Source: Hemibagrus wyckioides (lineage: Eukaryota > Chordata > Actinopteri > Siluriformes > Bagridae). Taken from it: 64,000 nt of DNA. Shown in pieces: positions 26,030 to 37,038 of this stretch. The notes under the pieces are model-generated. The model ran no database searches. It was not told the DNA's origin and worked only from the letters and a program-made list of their open reading frames with translations. Every line of letters starts with the position of its first letter. The first letter of the stretch is position 1. The position numbers and the translations under genes were made by a program. The stretch spans positions 20,812,146 through 20,876,145 of the forward strand of contig NC_080712.1 of assembly GCF_019097595.1 (NCBI RefSeq). The letters are read 5' to 3'.

Positions 26030-27060
26030 GTCTTAAACTGAATTAAAGTAAATGACCCTTAATATTTGGTTGTATATATCGTGCTTAAAATAACTTTATC
26101 AAGTCGGTGGCCCAATGACCACAATAACTATTTAATTTCTTTTTTTTCCAGGCTTGTACCACAACTTCTTTCAGTTGTTTGGTTTTCTTTCCCTTCAGTC
26201 TCCTGTTCAGGAGCTAAAATGCTGTTCATTTCGGTTAAGGTCTGCTGAGTGTCTTGGGCAGTTTAAAACCTTTCACTTTTTCCCTTGATGAAGTCCTTTG
26301 TTGTGTTGTCATTGTGTCTTCGGTCATTGTCTTTCTGCATGATGAAGCTCTTCCCAATCATATTGGATGCATTTCTCTGTAAATTGGCAGACTGAATGTT
26401 TCTGTAGACTTCCGAATTCATTCTGCTGCCACCATCATCAATAAAAATTAGTTAGTCTGTTCTAAAAGCAGTCACACAAGCCCAAGTCATGATAATACCT
26501 CCACCAGTCTTGACAAATGAGTTCATATTTTTTGGGTCATGAACAGATTGTTCCTTTCTCCACACTTTGGCCTTTCCATCACTTCAGTAGATGTTTAATC
26601 ACGGTTCCAAAATGTTTCCGGCTCATCTCTGTACTTCTTTGTGAAATCCAATCCGGCCTCCTGATTCTAATTGCTGATGAGTGGTTTGCATTTTGTGGTA
26701 TGACCTCTATATTTCTTCATCTTTTTTTTTTTGAATGGTGGATTGTGATACCTTCATCTCTGACCTGTGGAGGCTGTTGGTGATGTCACTGACTGTTGTT
26801 TTTTGGGTTTTTCTTCATAGCTTTCACAAGGTTTGCCATCAACTGCTGTTGTTTTCCTTGGCTGACCTGTTCAATGCCTGGTTAATACACCAGTGGTTCC
26901 TGTGTTTTTAGGACACTCTGAATTGTTGTATTTGCTGTGCTCAATACTTGTGCAATGGCTCTGATCAATTTTCCCTTTTTCACAGCTTTGAAATGGTTTG
27001 CTATTCATGTATGGTTTATCATTTTTAAAAACAAATGCAATCTTCACACGTGAAACCTAG
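26030..27060 (-). mobile_element. Decayed Tc1/mariner transposon
   Basis: Read on the minus strand it follows a Tc1 transposase from start to end with many stops and shifts: KKNPKTTVSDITNSLHRSEM near 26800 (DNA-binding part), DWWRYYHDLGLCDC near 26480 (catalytic core), and a relic of the S-P-D-L-N-P block near 26230 (CPRHSADLNRNEQ). The whole ~1-kb coding region is represented, so this is an old full-length insertion rather than a fragment. It cannot encode an active protein. Confidence 0.75.
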
Positions 27061-29518
27061 GGCACTAACCAAAAGTAGCAATTCAGAGCTATTAACTGTT
27101 TAAACAGTCAATCTCTCAGCAAGAAAAAAGCTCTAATATCACTTAGAAATGTGTGAATTCAAACAAAAGGTGCCATGTGCTAAAGTGCTTATCACAGTTA
27201 GATGTAAATGTAAGGAAATAAAAAGTAAAATTCTGATCTATCATTACACATTCATATATACATACAGTATGTAGACCTCAAATACAAATGTTTTCTGTTT
27301 AGAGCAAAAACAAAAAGAGGGGTCCAGTATTTCAGCAGGAACTGTACATACAACTATCATCTCTAGCCTGAGTAAGATATACATTGTGGACAATAATATA
27401 GGAGCTGAACACAGGACACTAAAACAAGACGTTACAGACTGATCATTAACTGAACTGAATCATTTTTGCCAGAGCAGACAGAATCACTCTGAGTAGAAAG
27501 ATAACCGTATCACTGCAATGACCTTGCCAATATTTCACTCGCTTAGGTGTCAGCATAGTGAACTAAAAAGGAGTACTCTATTTTGTAAGGTCCCTACATA
27601 TAGGATCATAGTATTTTTAGTACATAAATAATTGCCATCAAAATATTTGACTTCCTGTTGCACAAACTATGGTCATGTTAAATAAGATTTGAACTGATTT
27701 AAACTTTAAACTATGACCTTAACTATGCTCAGCAAGCACGATGAGGCTGGAAGATGATACAAAGTACAACATTTCTTAGATAAGAATGGTATAAAGTCTC
27801 GGCGAACTGTGTGATATTTCTGAATATTGTTCATTGGACACAACAAATGATTTTGGTAGATTACAAATGTTATGAGTTATACAATTTTACTAGTTTCGGT
27901 ACTGACCTAAAGTCACCAGTGTTCTCTGAGGTCATGGTGATGTCTGTTAGCAATCTCAGTGTACCACAAACTTGACTAAACAGCAGGGAAAATTTAACAA
28001 ATGGACAGCTGTCCCCGTCGTTCTAAAGTTCAAGGCTGTATTGCGTCGTGTGTACATGTTTACTGACTGAAAGTCTCATTAATCTTGCCCAACAGGATGG
28101 AATTCCATCTACTACTGTTTATCACTAGGTTATAAAAGTGTTCTCGGTCCCTGGAAAGGGGACTTCTAGGAGCTAGTATCATGTGTATAATGAGCAGGTA
28201 TACTGTGCTTTATATCATGTATAAATAGTTTTGTAGGTTGCTAGACTCATGCAAAACATAGCAGGGTCTTGGCTTCCTTTCCCCTGTGTGCATATGCTGC
28301 CAGTTCGCTATCCTGCCAAGCGTACAGAGGAGTGTGTTTTACCAGCCAATGCCCTATTGATGTTGTTACCATAAGTAGGTGGGGTCCATATCTTTACTGC
28401 TGATAGGTTCTCCAGCCAACACCACCCTATAACCAGGCTTCGGTAGAGAAATGTTAGGAAGTATACTCAGCCAGCAGAATGTTATCTGAACCAAACAGGC
28501 AGAGCTTTACATGCATCTTAATCCATGCATCTGCAGCATGACAGTGAGCCACATTAAAACAATCAAAATATGACCCTGTCTCTGTAACTGCTACTATATG
28601 ACTCACCAAAACTCATAGGTCAAAACCCATCCATTTGGCAGATTTCTATACCGAGAATAGTCCAGACTGACACATGAAATGTTACAAATTGTGAAATTAA
28701 ATCAAGTAATTCTTGGAATTTTCATTTTAATTGAGAAATAAACATTTAAAGTGTATTATCATGCATCTGTCATCCTTATTGCATAACACTTCTTGCTGAT
28801 GATCCTCATCATTATACTCACAGTACCTAGCAACTACTCAACATAAAACATGCAAACATGTTAATATTTCCCTCCATATAAGAGCAGGGGAACAGAAGTT
28901 CAAGTTAGGTAAAGAAAAGGAAACTAGGGGAAAGTAGAAGGCTCCCTGTGATGCTTCAGTAGTCCAGTGGAATGCAGTAGCAGCTGCAGACTGGAGTGGG
29001 ATGTCACTGCACTTCCTTCTCAGCACATTTCTCCTCACAGTAGTGAGCAGCAGCTACTGTTTCTCCCTCCTCACTACTCTATAAATAACAGTCATTCCCA
29101 ATCATGACCCTCTCACATACTATATTTCAGATTCAGAACAATCTTTTTATATAATGCATTTGACCAAGCACAAGATGCTATATATCAGTGTAGCAAAAGG
29201 TTTTGTAGATGATGGATAATCTCAATCTTTAAAAATCTTTCTGTAAGGAGATATTGTATCCCTGCAAAGAGAAAGAACATCATGTCCGATGCCTCAAAGA
29301 CTGTGGACTAGAATAAAGGCTCTGGAAGCATGTGTAAGCATTTTAAGACATTTTAAGAGAATCAGGCAGAATACACTTACATTTAAGGATTTGAGGATAC
29401 TCAAAAGATTGGAACACAGGAATTTAATATTTCTAGTTTCCTAGTAAATATATACTCTTACAAAGTGTGATCTAATCAGTTACTTACTCAGTTTCAACAC
29501 AGATATAGTTTCAAAAAT

Positions 29519-29627
29519 TTTTGTAACCTAACCTAATGTAACCTCTGTCCTCTGATAGCTATAAACTCAATGAGGTCAAGGAGTTCCTAGTTAATGAACA
29601 GAGGTTATGTTAGATTAGGTTACAAAA
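29519..29627. mobile_element. Short palindromic MITE
   Basis: The left arm 29519-29548 and right arm 29598-29627 are inverted repeats of 30 bases with about three mismatches (left begins TTTTGTAACCTAACCTAATG; right ends GATTAGGTTACAAAA). A 49-base spacer separates them. No coding capacity. The superfamily is not clear. Confidence 0.7.
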
Positions 29628-29684
29628 TTAGTGTTTCTTTTATTTTTTTAGTTGAATATTTCTTTATAACTTTATACACTAACT

Positions 29685-30110
29685 CTCCACTTTATTAGGA
29701 CATCTGTCCATTAATGCAGTTATCCAATCAGTCAATCATGTGGCAGCAGCACAGTGCATAATATCATACAGGTCAAGAGCTTCAGGTTTTGCTCATATCA
29801 AATATCAGAAATGCTAGAAAATGTGATCTCTGTCACTTTACCTGGAATTTTCACACACAGCAGTCTCTAGAGTTTATAAAGAATAGTGTGGAAAACAAAA
29901 AACATTTAGTGAATGGCAGTTTTGTAGGTGGAAACTCTATTTATAAGGGAGGGAGGAAGGAAAATTGGCTGTCAGGAGGGACACATTAACTCATATAACC
30001 ACTCCACAACCATGGTGAGCAGAATAGAATCTCAGCATACACAAAACAATAAACCTTGATGTGACTCTACAACAGCAAGCTACTTGCTTGTAACGCTTAT
30101 TAGAGCTTAT
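29685..30110 (+). mobile_element. Non-autonomous Tc1-type element
   Basis: It begins with the inverted form of the end seen at 1085-1230 ('ctccactttattagga', 'caatcatgtggcagcagcac') and continues with diverged pieces of the Tc1-type protein region found at 14300-14760 ('ggaattttcacacacagcag', 'gtaggtggaaac', 'ccatggtgagcagaat'). Heavily decayed. Confidence 0.6.
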
Positions 30111-30199
30111 TTTATGTAACACACCCTGGATAATTGGATTCACTGTATTCTCTGTGTTATCTCAGTCTGTATAAAGTAAAAAACTGCTTAAACCAGCAC

Positions 30200-30201
30200 A
30201 C

Positions 30202-30282
<81 letters not shown>

Positions 30283-30283
30283 C
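30200..30283. repeat. (TA)n microsatellite
   Basis: Long TA repeat with a few GT interruptions. Confidence 0.9.
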
Positions 30284-30489
30284 AGACAGGAGGAAAATGG
30301 ACTGCATAGTGCTACCTTAATTAAACTTCAGATTATTTAGATATCCTTCTTCCCTCCATGTGGCATTCAGGGACCTCAAGATTAGACATCTATTCACATA
30401 ACATGTTACAATCCATATATATATATGGGTGGAATTCTGACCCAGGTGAAGGCCCTAGTATGAGTGTTGGTCAAACGAAAGGAAAAATG

Positions 30490-30700
30490 GTGAGCTCAAG
30501 GCAAGTTCTTTTGTCAGGTGAAAGTTCTTTTACTTTGGATCTGACTACAACGGCTTCATTATACTTGGTGTGTCAGGGGAAAAGCTATGCAACAGTACCA
30601 TGGTCCCAAGCAAGCTTAAATGCCATCTCCAAGCGAAACACTCATCACTTCAAAACACGAATGCAATTTTGTACACCTGTATAAACACACTTAAAAACAG
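30490..30700 (+). mobile_element. hAT transposase remnant with BED-type zinc finger
   Basis: The plus-strand frame through 30570-30680 reads [20 protein letters not shown] then [10 protein letters not shown]. This matches the zinc-finger region of ZBED5/SCAND3-like hAT transposases (L-x-N-x-x-M-x-P-S-K-L-x-x-H-L-x-x-K-H). Only this N-terminal part remains, with the first zinc cysteine pair lost. It ends about 100-200 bases before the first selenou1 exon. Confidence 0.65.
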
Positions 30701-30784
30701 GTGGTGGTGTGCTGTGGGATTTTTTAATGTAAAAAATGTGCCATGCCTCAGAAAAGGGTGAAAACACTGCTCTAACTCATTAGT

Positions 30785-30895
30785 AAGTGCGATTAGTTTG
30801 GTCTGGCGGTAGCGCTGCTCGATGATTCTGAACTCTACTAATCCCGGTTGTACACCTTGAAGGAGATTAGACAGTACATCGGCGCCAAAACAGAG
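30785..30895 (+). promoter_or_regulatory. selenou1: Probable selenou1 first (non-coding) exon and promoter
   Basis: A locally GC-richer stretch ends in a good donor, CAGAG|GTGAGT, at 30895/30896. It has no long open frame, so it would be 5' leader joined to the exon at 32714. The transcription start is not resolved; a YY1-like GCCATTTT motif lies downstream near 31274-31281. Inference from position and donor quality only. Confidence 0.45.
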
Positions 30896-31530
30896 GTGAG
30901 TGTTTGTTATAAACTAAAATAAACACTGAAATTAAAGGTAAAGCTGATAATAACTCATTTGCTTTTTAATGTCAATAACTTCGGCGCACGTTATAAAACG
31001 GGACTGCGTCACAGTTGGTGTTATGTTTTTGTATCTAGGTTTAGCGCAAAATATACAAAGCTCTGAAAATTACTTTTACCAAGTTGCGATTATCTTTAAC
31101 CGCGAGTATTAAAATACTTATTTTTACGCCACGCAGCTACAAAGTTTACTCGTGTATTTGGGGTGAAATTAGCGATATATTTTTTTCTACCGAGCTGTGT
31201 AAAATTGGTTGATTTAAAAGCGTAGCGTTAGTTAAATTATCTCTGTTTATTGCATGGCTTTAGGGCCAGGTCCGCCATTTTATCAGGGTTAATCAATCTG
31301 CTATTGTTTCAGCCATTATGGTGAGAAAATCTGGGTTTATAAACCGCAGTAAAGTATTTACAACGAAAATATAGCAGTACATTTTATCGTCTTTCTGTGT
31401 GGAGGCATTTGCTTGCGTATTACCTGTAATATTATAATAATAATGGTATACATATAATAATATACAATAATAGATTCACCCAATCTGGCAATTTAATACA
31501 AGTGATCTCACACAGCAGGGCATTTAATAT

Positions 31531-31533
31531 GAG

Positions 31534-31565
<32 letters not shown>
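31531..31565. repeat. (GATA)n microsatellite beside a retroelement-like fragment
   Basis: Eight or so GATA units. About 35 bases downstream begins 'tttattcatcccagtgggaa' (about 31605-31660), a phrase that in fish genomes often adjoins GATA tails, suggesting the truncated end of a non-LTR retroelement. Confidence 0.7.
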
Positions 31566-32299
31566 CGATCTATTATTATTATTATCTTTAATATAGATAC
31601 TTTCTTTATTCATCCCAGTGGGAAATTTGACTTCCAGCAGTATCCACAAGCATAGGTAATAAAGTGAGAAATAAAAATACTGGATACTGGAATTTAGGGG
31701 TACAAAATATAACAAAAAATAAATGATATAATCAAATAAAATATAACAAAAAATACAAAATACACAAAATATAATCACTGTAGAGGACTTAAATACTACA
31801 AGGGTGATATTACAATGGATGTTTTCACATTTTGCTTCTTGCATGCATTCATGTGTAAACTGTACCTAGACTATCTTAAACCTTTTAAATGGATTAAAAT
31901 AATAGGCACCCAAAGCCACAGTAGTACATCCAGAGCATTACACTGCAATTAGGACAGACTCGGTATTCTCTTCCCAAATCTCTACCTCTTATTTCCCACT
32001 TTAAGGCGTTCAACACGAACCCAGCCACCTGAAGTCATTAATAAAAAGGAATACTTGCTGGCATTAAGGAGTTGTTTGTTGCTTAATTTATTTTTTAAGT
32101 AGATGTGATTTTATTTTGTTAGTAGAGAGAGCAGTTTGATCAAAAGCACTTGCAGAAAGCAAATAAACATTCCAGTGATCAAAGTATTATCCAGTATTTA
32201 GCTATTTAAAATATAAACAGAAACTCAAAAACAACTGTCTAAAAGCCTCAAGGCTTGTTCAGGTGTTTACTTTTCACTATGATCACCGACTCGGAGTCT

Positions 32300-32405
32300 T
32301 GGCTCAGTTTTTAAGTTGTCTTTATTTGTCACATATACATTACTGCACAGTGAAATACTTTCTTCGCATATCCCGTTCTTGGGGGTTGGGGTCGGAGCGC
32401 AGGGT
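32300..32405. repeat. Dispersed fish repeat
   Basis: The stretch with 'tttatttgtcacatatacat', 'acagtgaaatactttcttcg' and 'gggtcggagcgcagggtc' is a recognisable dispersed fish repeat of unknown class. It lies in the intron before the 32714 exon. Confidence 0.5.
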
Positions 32406-32713
32406 CACTGCCTGCCAAATGAATAACTAAAAATTTCATTTGGAAATCATCTGTTACAAATCCAAACTTAGTCCGGTTTATCTATTAAATTTTGTTTAGA
32501 TAATCTGGATGTGCCTCTCCAATACATGATATTGGCATCTGGGCTGATTTAATGTGTGAACACAAAGACACATTAGCCAGTACAGTTGGTCCCTACACAT
32601 GCATAACTGTACTAGTGCTTCAGTGCACTTTAGTCAGTCTGTGAGTCTTATTAAAGATTTTTTAAAATAAATAATTCTGTGCTTAGATTGTATTTTCCAT
32701 TTTTTTTTTCCAG

Positions 32714-33115
32714 AGTTGTCCCCAGGAAGTTTTTTATGTGGCAAATATGGTTTGCTAATATCAGTGTGGATGCTTCTAATGGCCTTTACCCAAGTACAGC
32801 CTGTGCGTTTAGTTGGGTTTCTGAGAAGAAGAAACTTTATCTCTCTTGTGAATAATGTTGTTAAGGATCAGGTCTATGACCGCACTTCCTCTGCCCTGCA
32901 GCGATACAGCCGACTATCCTCAGCCTCCGAAAAGAAACTTCAATTTTTAGTAAATAAAATTCACCCAGAATATGAGTCACCAAATTTTGTGGGATGCCAG
33001 TCTTCCTTTAAGTCACTTGCTTCTGTTAACCCCTACACCATTTGTATGTTTTCAACAAATCGCCAACTCTCAGTGAAGGACCAGAGCAGCCAATCCACCA
33101 TCTATAAGCCTAAAG
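32714..33115 (+). CDS. selenou1: Unusual in-frame upstream exon of selenou1
   Basis: A 402-base exon with a strong polypyrimidine acceptor (ends 32713) and donor AAAG|GTACTT. Its single open frame joins in phase to exon 34426 (AAG CCT AAA G|AA). The first in-frame ATG is 32770, in weak context; another out-of-frame ATG (about 32736) precedes it. The encoded peptide begins MLLMAFTQVQPVRLVGFLRR, a hydrophobic-basic start that could be a mitochondrial presequence. I do not recognise the rest. It may be an alternative N-terminus or merely leader sequence that happens to be open. Confidence 0.5.
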
Positions 33116-36100
33116 GTACTTCCCCAGCCTGCTCTACAGCCTTTCCTTTGCATGTGATTTGTTGATGATGCAAGACTGAAAAATAAGCCTGAAGTCAGTT
33201 TGTTCATGTAAAAGGTAAACATACTTCTTTGTCTGGTTGAAAAGCAGGAAAGTTTCTGGATTTTAGTGACTTTGTACATGTATGTTATACAAAGGTCAAG
33301 TCATTTGGATTTTATTTATAGCTCTTTTAACACTGGACTTTGACACTAAGCTGCTTGACAGAAATCTGAATGTAAAATTTTAATTCAAATTGAAAGTTTA
33401 TTCCCATATGAGTACGTCAGAGGTGACGGTAACAAGGAACCATCCTTGGCTTTCCATGCAGGGCCATCTTCAGCAGAAGCCATTTTTACAGGTTGCAAAA
33501 TCACCAATTAAGTGGCATCAGGATGGTTCAGGCATGTCCCAAGGGCAGAAGGAGTTAGGATCACTGGTATCATTGGATTAACATGTATAGCTTGACAGGT
33601 GGTGGGGATTAATTGGTATGCTCTTATAATGGTTTAAGAAGATGTACAGTTATGTTCAGAGTGCAAGCATGGACTCTCTCAAGACTGCCTGTGACAGCAT
33701 AATTAAAAGGGAGAGCCAGATATGAAGGCACACTAGGAAATAAAGACTTCATTCTTCAAGGTACCAAGATAGGACCTATACATTTTGATCGCAGCAGACC
33801 ATTAAAAAACACACACCAGAAGTTCACTTGGGAATTGCAGAGAGTGATCATTAAGTGTTCTTTAGGTCAATAGGAGTATTTCATATTTGTGGACAAATAT
33901 GATGAGGTGTGGTCATATCTTCTGGATTTAGTTAGCTGCTGTATTCTAGACTTCTAGAAGTGGAGAATTTTATGCATGTACTGGAACATCCAGACAGCAA
34001 GGCATTATAGTAATCCAACCTAGAGGTAACTAAGCATGAACTAGTTTTTCTGCATCCTGTTATGGAATATGTCTTATCTCTGCAATATTTCCAAGATAAA
34101 ATAATATATTTAGTAATATTATAATGTCTTTAGTAATCTAAACGAGCTTCGAAAGAGTCTTGAGTCAGTAATCACACCGAGGTATTTTACTGCGGGACAT
34201 GATGAAACAGAAAGACCATCCAGAGTTATTTTGTAATCACAAAGTTTACTTCTAGCTGCATGTTCCAGTACAGATACTTCTGATTTGTCAGCATTAAGTA
34301 GACAGAGGATACCCAGAATTCAGTGTTTATTATCCTTTAAACATTCCTTATCTCTATTAAGATGGTGTCTCTAATCTGACTTTGCAGAAACGTATAACTG
34401 GTCTTGCTCTGTCTTCTCACTGCAGAACCACTGTCCACTGTGGAGGCGAACACGGCCATCGTGGACATGTGGTCAGTCACCCTTGGAGCTGTGGGTGCTG
34501 CCATTGCTGGCATAATTCTGGCTAACACAGATTTTTTCCTGACCAAGCCTGAGTTTGCCACTCTACAGTATCTGGAGAATGCTGATCTCAGAACTACTGA
34601 GGGGAGTAAGTGGGATTTCACATCTTTATCCACACATCAACAGTATTAGTGAGAGGTATGGAGGTTGATCTGGTAGTTGCAGTTCTTATGCTATTTGATT
34701 GTATCTATACTCTTATACTGGTATCTAACAAGCCACAATAATCTTATGTTTTTAATTGCCTTAAAAGAGAGAGCATTATTTCTGTCAGTATAACTCACTG
34801 GTCAGTCAACAAATCCATATAACAAGTTCATTTTCATTTAAGTGTGTTTCTACAGATTTAGTAAGAGTGCATTTAAAAAAAGGACAATACATTTTGTACT
34901 ATTTGATTTGCTCAGTATGATACTAAGGAATATTTAAAATATCAGACAATTAATTTAATCCTTGTAAAATTTAAAAGGACATCATATTATACTCTTACGT
35001 GAAAATACAATGACTTCACTGGTCATAGCTTTATATGTACATGGGCAGATCAGATGGGGATCCTGTTGTCTGTCGTTTTTAAAATGCAATGAGACATCAT
35101 GATGGCCCTTTTTTATGTTTTAAAAAAAAATGTTTTACACTATTTATGCATTTAGATGAGAAGGTAATTAAAGCTAGAACTCTGTGGGCGACATCTGGAG
35201 CAGTGATCATGGCTGTACGCCGGCCTGGATGATTTTTGTGCAGAGAGGTAAACTTGATGCATTAGCTTGTATTGTGTTTAGTGTAGAAGAGCGTGCTCAT
35301 TGCTTATATCCTAGGTGCACTTGTCTCTTTACAGGAAGCTGCTGAGCTGTCCTCTCTGAAGCCCCAGCTGGACAAGCTTGGGGTACCGCTGTACGCTGTG
35401 GTCAAAGAAAACATTGGTACAGAGGTTCAGGATTTTAAACCACACTTTGCTGGAGACGTCTTCCTGGATGAGAAGGTTAGAAGAGCTGATGCTTGTTTTT
35501 TGTTGTTCTACAGTGGTATTGTCAGAATGAACATATACACTTGCCATTAAAATTATGCAGATGCAGGTTAAGCTCTTTAGTTAATGTTCACATCAAAAGT
35601 CATGATGGGGAGCGTGTGATCTCTGACTTGGCATTGTGGTTGTTGGTGTTAGATGGGCTGTTGTGAGTATTTAGGAAACTGCTGATCATCTCGATTTTCT
35701 CACACAAGCCTTGAGACTTTGTGAGCAGAGTGTCTGCTGGCTGATACACTTTCGTGAGAAAGCTTAAGTTTAATAACTACACTGGCCTGAGGTGACGGGA
35801 AGTCCGTTGTAACTGTAGATAATGTTTTGTGCATGCAGAGATGCTTTTTGCTCACCATGGTTCTAATGAGTGTTTATGAATATAGTGTACATGTATCTAG
35901 TATATTTTTTCTGAAATATTGTTCATCTTCATTGCTCAAAATTTAAAGGAATATTAGCTGTAGGTATACCACTGTTCTACTAGCATGTTTTACAAAATAA
36001 CCAGGGACTTTGTGTTGTGGAAAGCACAGTGATCAGTATTAGAGAAAAGGAACCGCTGGAGTGTAAAGGATGTCTAGAGGCCCTTGCTTTGAATTGCTTT

Positions 36101-36353
36101 AGCTCGTATGCAGCCGCAGGACATTCATTAGTTTCTCACAGTGCTCTGGTGGGGACGGACCCGCATATTGCCAAGGAGGTTCTGATGAACATTTGCATTC
36201 ACCTCGTTTTGTAGCTGTATAAGAGGACCGAATCATTCTGCAGAGAACCATCTCTCCCAAACCAGAACACTTTCACATGTTGTGTGGACAGAGGAGAACT
36301 GATCCAGAGATTCAGTGATGAGAGCAAGTTTCATTCATTCAGTCTGGCCACTC

Positions 36354-36394
<41 letters not shown>

Positions 36395-37038
36395 TAAAAT
36401 AATTGTGTGCAAATCCCAGGAGATCTGCAGTTTCAGTAATACTGTAACCAGCCTTTCTGGTGCCAGCAACCATGCCATGGTTAATGTCACAGAGATTAAT
36501 TCCAGTTCATAATTTTGATGTGAATATTTGCTGAAGCGGAAATGATTTTTTTCCACTGTGCTGCACATGATTATGTATCACCGTGCATTGCTTTTAGTTT
36601 CTGTAGAAACGCCTTCTATTAATACCTGTACATGAATACATGTAAATACTGTTACAGCAAGTGTTCTATGGTCCTATGCTGAGGAAAATGGGTGGTCTTG
36701 GATTAATTCGTCTGGGAGTTTGGCACAACTTCATAAGGGCCTGGAGGTCAGGTTACCAAGGAAACATGAATGGAGAGGGCTTCATCCTGGGTGGTGTGTT
36801 TGTCATTGGATCTGGCACGCAGGTGACATTATTAGGACACATTCTATGACTTGACCTGAGTGATAAAAGCATTAATATAATATTTTACTCTTTGACCTGT
36901 CTGTATCTTCTGATGTTTAATTTCCTACTTTTCTGTCATTCATAGGGAGTTCTTCTGGAACATCGGGAGAAGGAGTTTGGAGACAAAGTTGATTACGAGT
37001 CAGTTTTGGAGGCAGCTAAAAAAATAGTTCAGAATTAG
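32770..37038 (+). CDS. selenou1: Selenoprotein U1 (peroxiredoxin-like 2A, Sec-containing)
   Basis: Exons: 32714-33115, 34426-34605, 35156-35247, 35335-35475, 36658-36822, 36946-37038 (stop TAG). The core matches PRXL2A/FAM213A throughout: IILANTDFFLTKPE, LDKLGVPLYAVVKEN, MNGEGFILGGVFVIGSG, LLEHREKEFGDKV. Exon 3 reads AVRRPG-TGA-FLCRE; human PRXL2A has RRPGCFLCRE, so the TGA at 35230-35232 stands for selenocysteine in a U-x-x-C thioredoxin-fold redox site. A SECIS hairpin in the 3' UTR (37427-37492) supports this. Known family role: antioxidant, thioredoxin-like reductase activity. Two starts are possible: ATG 34467 (good context, MWSVTLGAVGAA, a membrane-like N-terminus as in the human protein, 209 residues) or ATG 32770 in the preceding in-frame exon, adding 129 residues rich in Arg and Ser (338 in total). 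The short form is the conserved one. Neighbour of mat1a as in human. Confidence 0.93.
33640..34370 (-). mobile_element. Decayed LINE reverse-transcriptase remnant
   Basis: Read on the minus strand, it contains LNADKSEVLVLEHAARSKL, ITLDGLSVSSCPAVKYLGVI and a later piece equivalent to 'SRLDYCNALLSG', all typical of the end of fish L2/Rex-type LINE reverse transcriptases. Stops and shifts break it. It lies antisense in the intron between the 32714 and 34426 exons of selenou1, ending about 55 bases before the latter. Confidence 0.75.
35230..35232 (+). other. selenou1: Selenocysteine codon (TGA)
   Basis: In-frame TGA between GGA (Gly) and TTT (Phe) in the exon 35156-35247. Coding similarity to PRXL2A continues unchanged on both sides, and the position is the first cysteine of the human CFLC motif. 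With the SECIS downstream, this is a recoded codon rather than a nonsense mutation. Confidence 0.93.
35476..36657 (+). other. selenou1: selenou1 intron with Tc1-type pieces
   Basis: The longest of the introns after the Sec codon. Segments at about 35600-35740 ('aggaaactgctgatcatctc') and, inverted, 36405-36560 ('ccaggagatctgcagtttca') match the inverted-end family at 14300-14945. A TA repeat with AAAT units lies at 36356-36398. The stretch 35990-36340 is not recognised. Confidence 0.55.
36356..36398. repeat. (TA)n/(AAAT)n microsatellite
   Basis: About twelve TA units followed by four AAAT-type units. Confidence 0.9.

Larger units (their letters stand above)
24553..30780. other. Intergenic region between mat1a and selenou1 promoters
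   Basis: A 6.2-kb gap between two divergently transcribed genes. It contains an (AAT)n microsatellite, a decayed Tc1 element (26030-27060), a palindromic MITE (29519-29627), Tc1-type ends (29685-30110), a long TA repeat and a hAT transposase fragment. From about 27060 to 29500 I see nothing definable. No coding exon is supported. Confidence 0.6.

Noticed and set aside
31305..31325. Alternative first exon with ATG near a YY1-like motif downstream of the selenou1 leader
   Set aside because: The 'ttcag-CCATTATG-gtgag' arrangement would be an 8-base exon; chance is more likely than function.
32716..33165. A 149-residue independent gene starting at 32716
   Set aside because: The frame begins with TTG, not ATG, directly after a splice acceptor, and a donor at 33115 joins it in phase to selenou1. 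It is an exon, not a separate gene.
35156..35247. Premature stop making prxl2a a pseudogene
   Set aside because: Exons after the TGA remain conserved and in phase, splice sites are intact, and a SECIS lies in the 3' UTR. Selenocysteine recoding explains it better.
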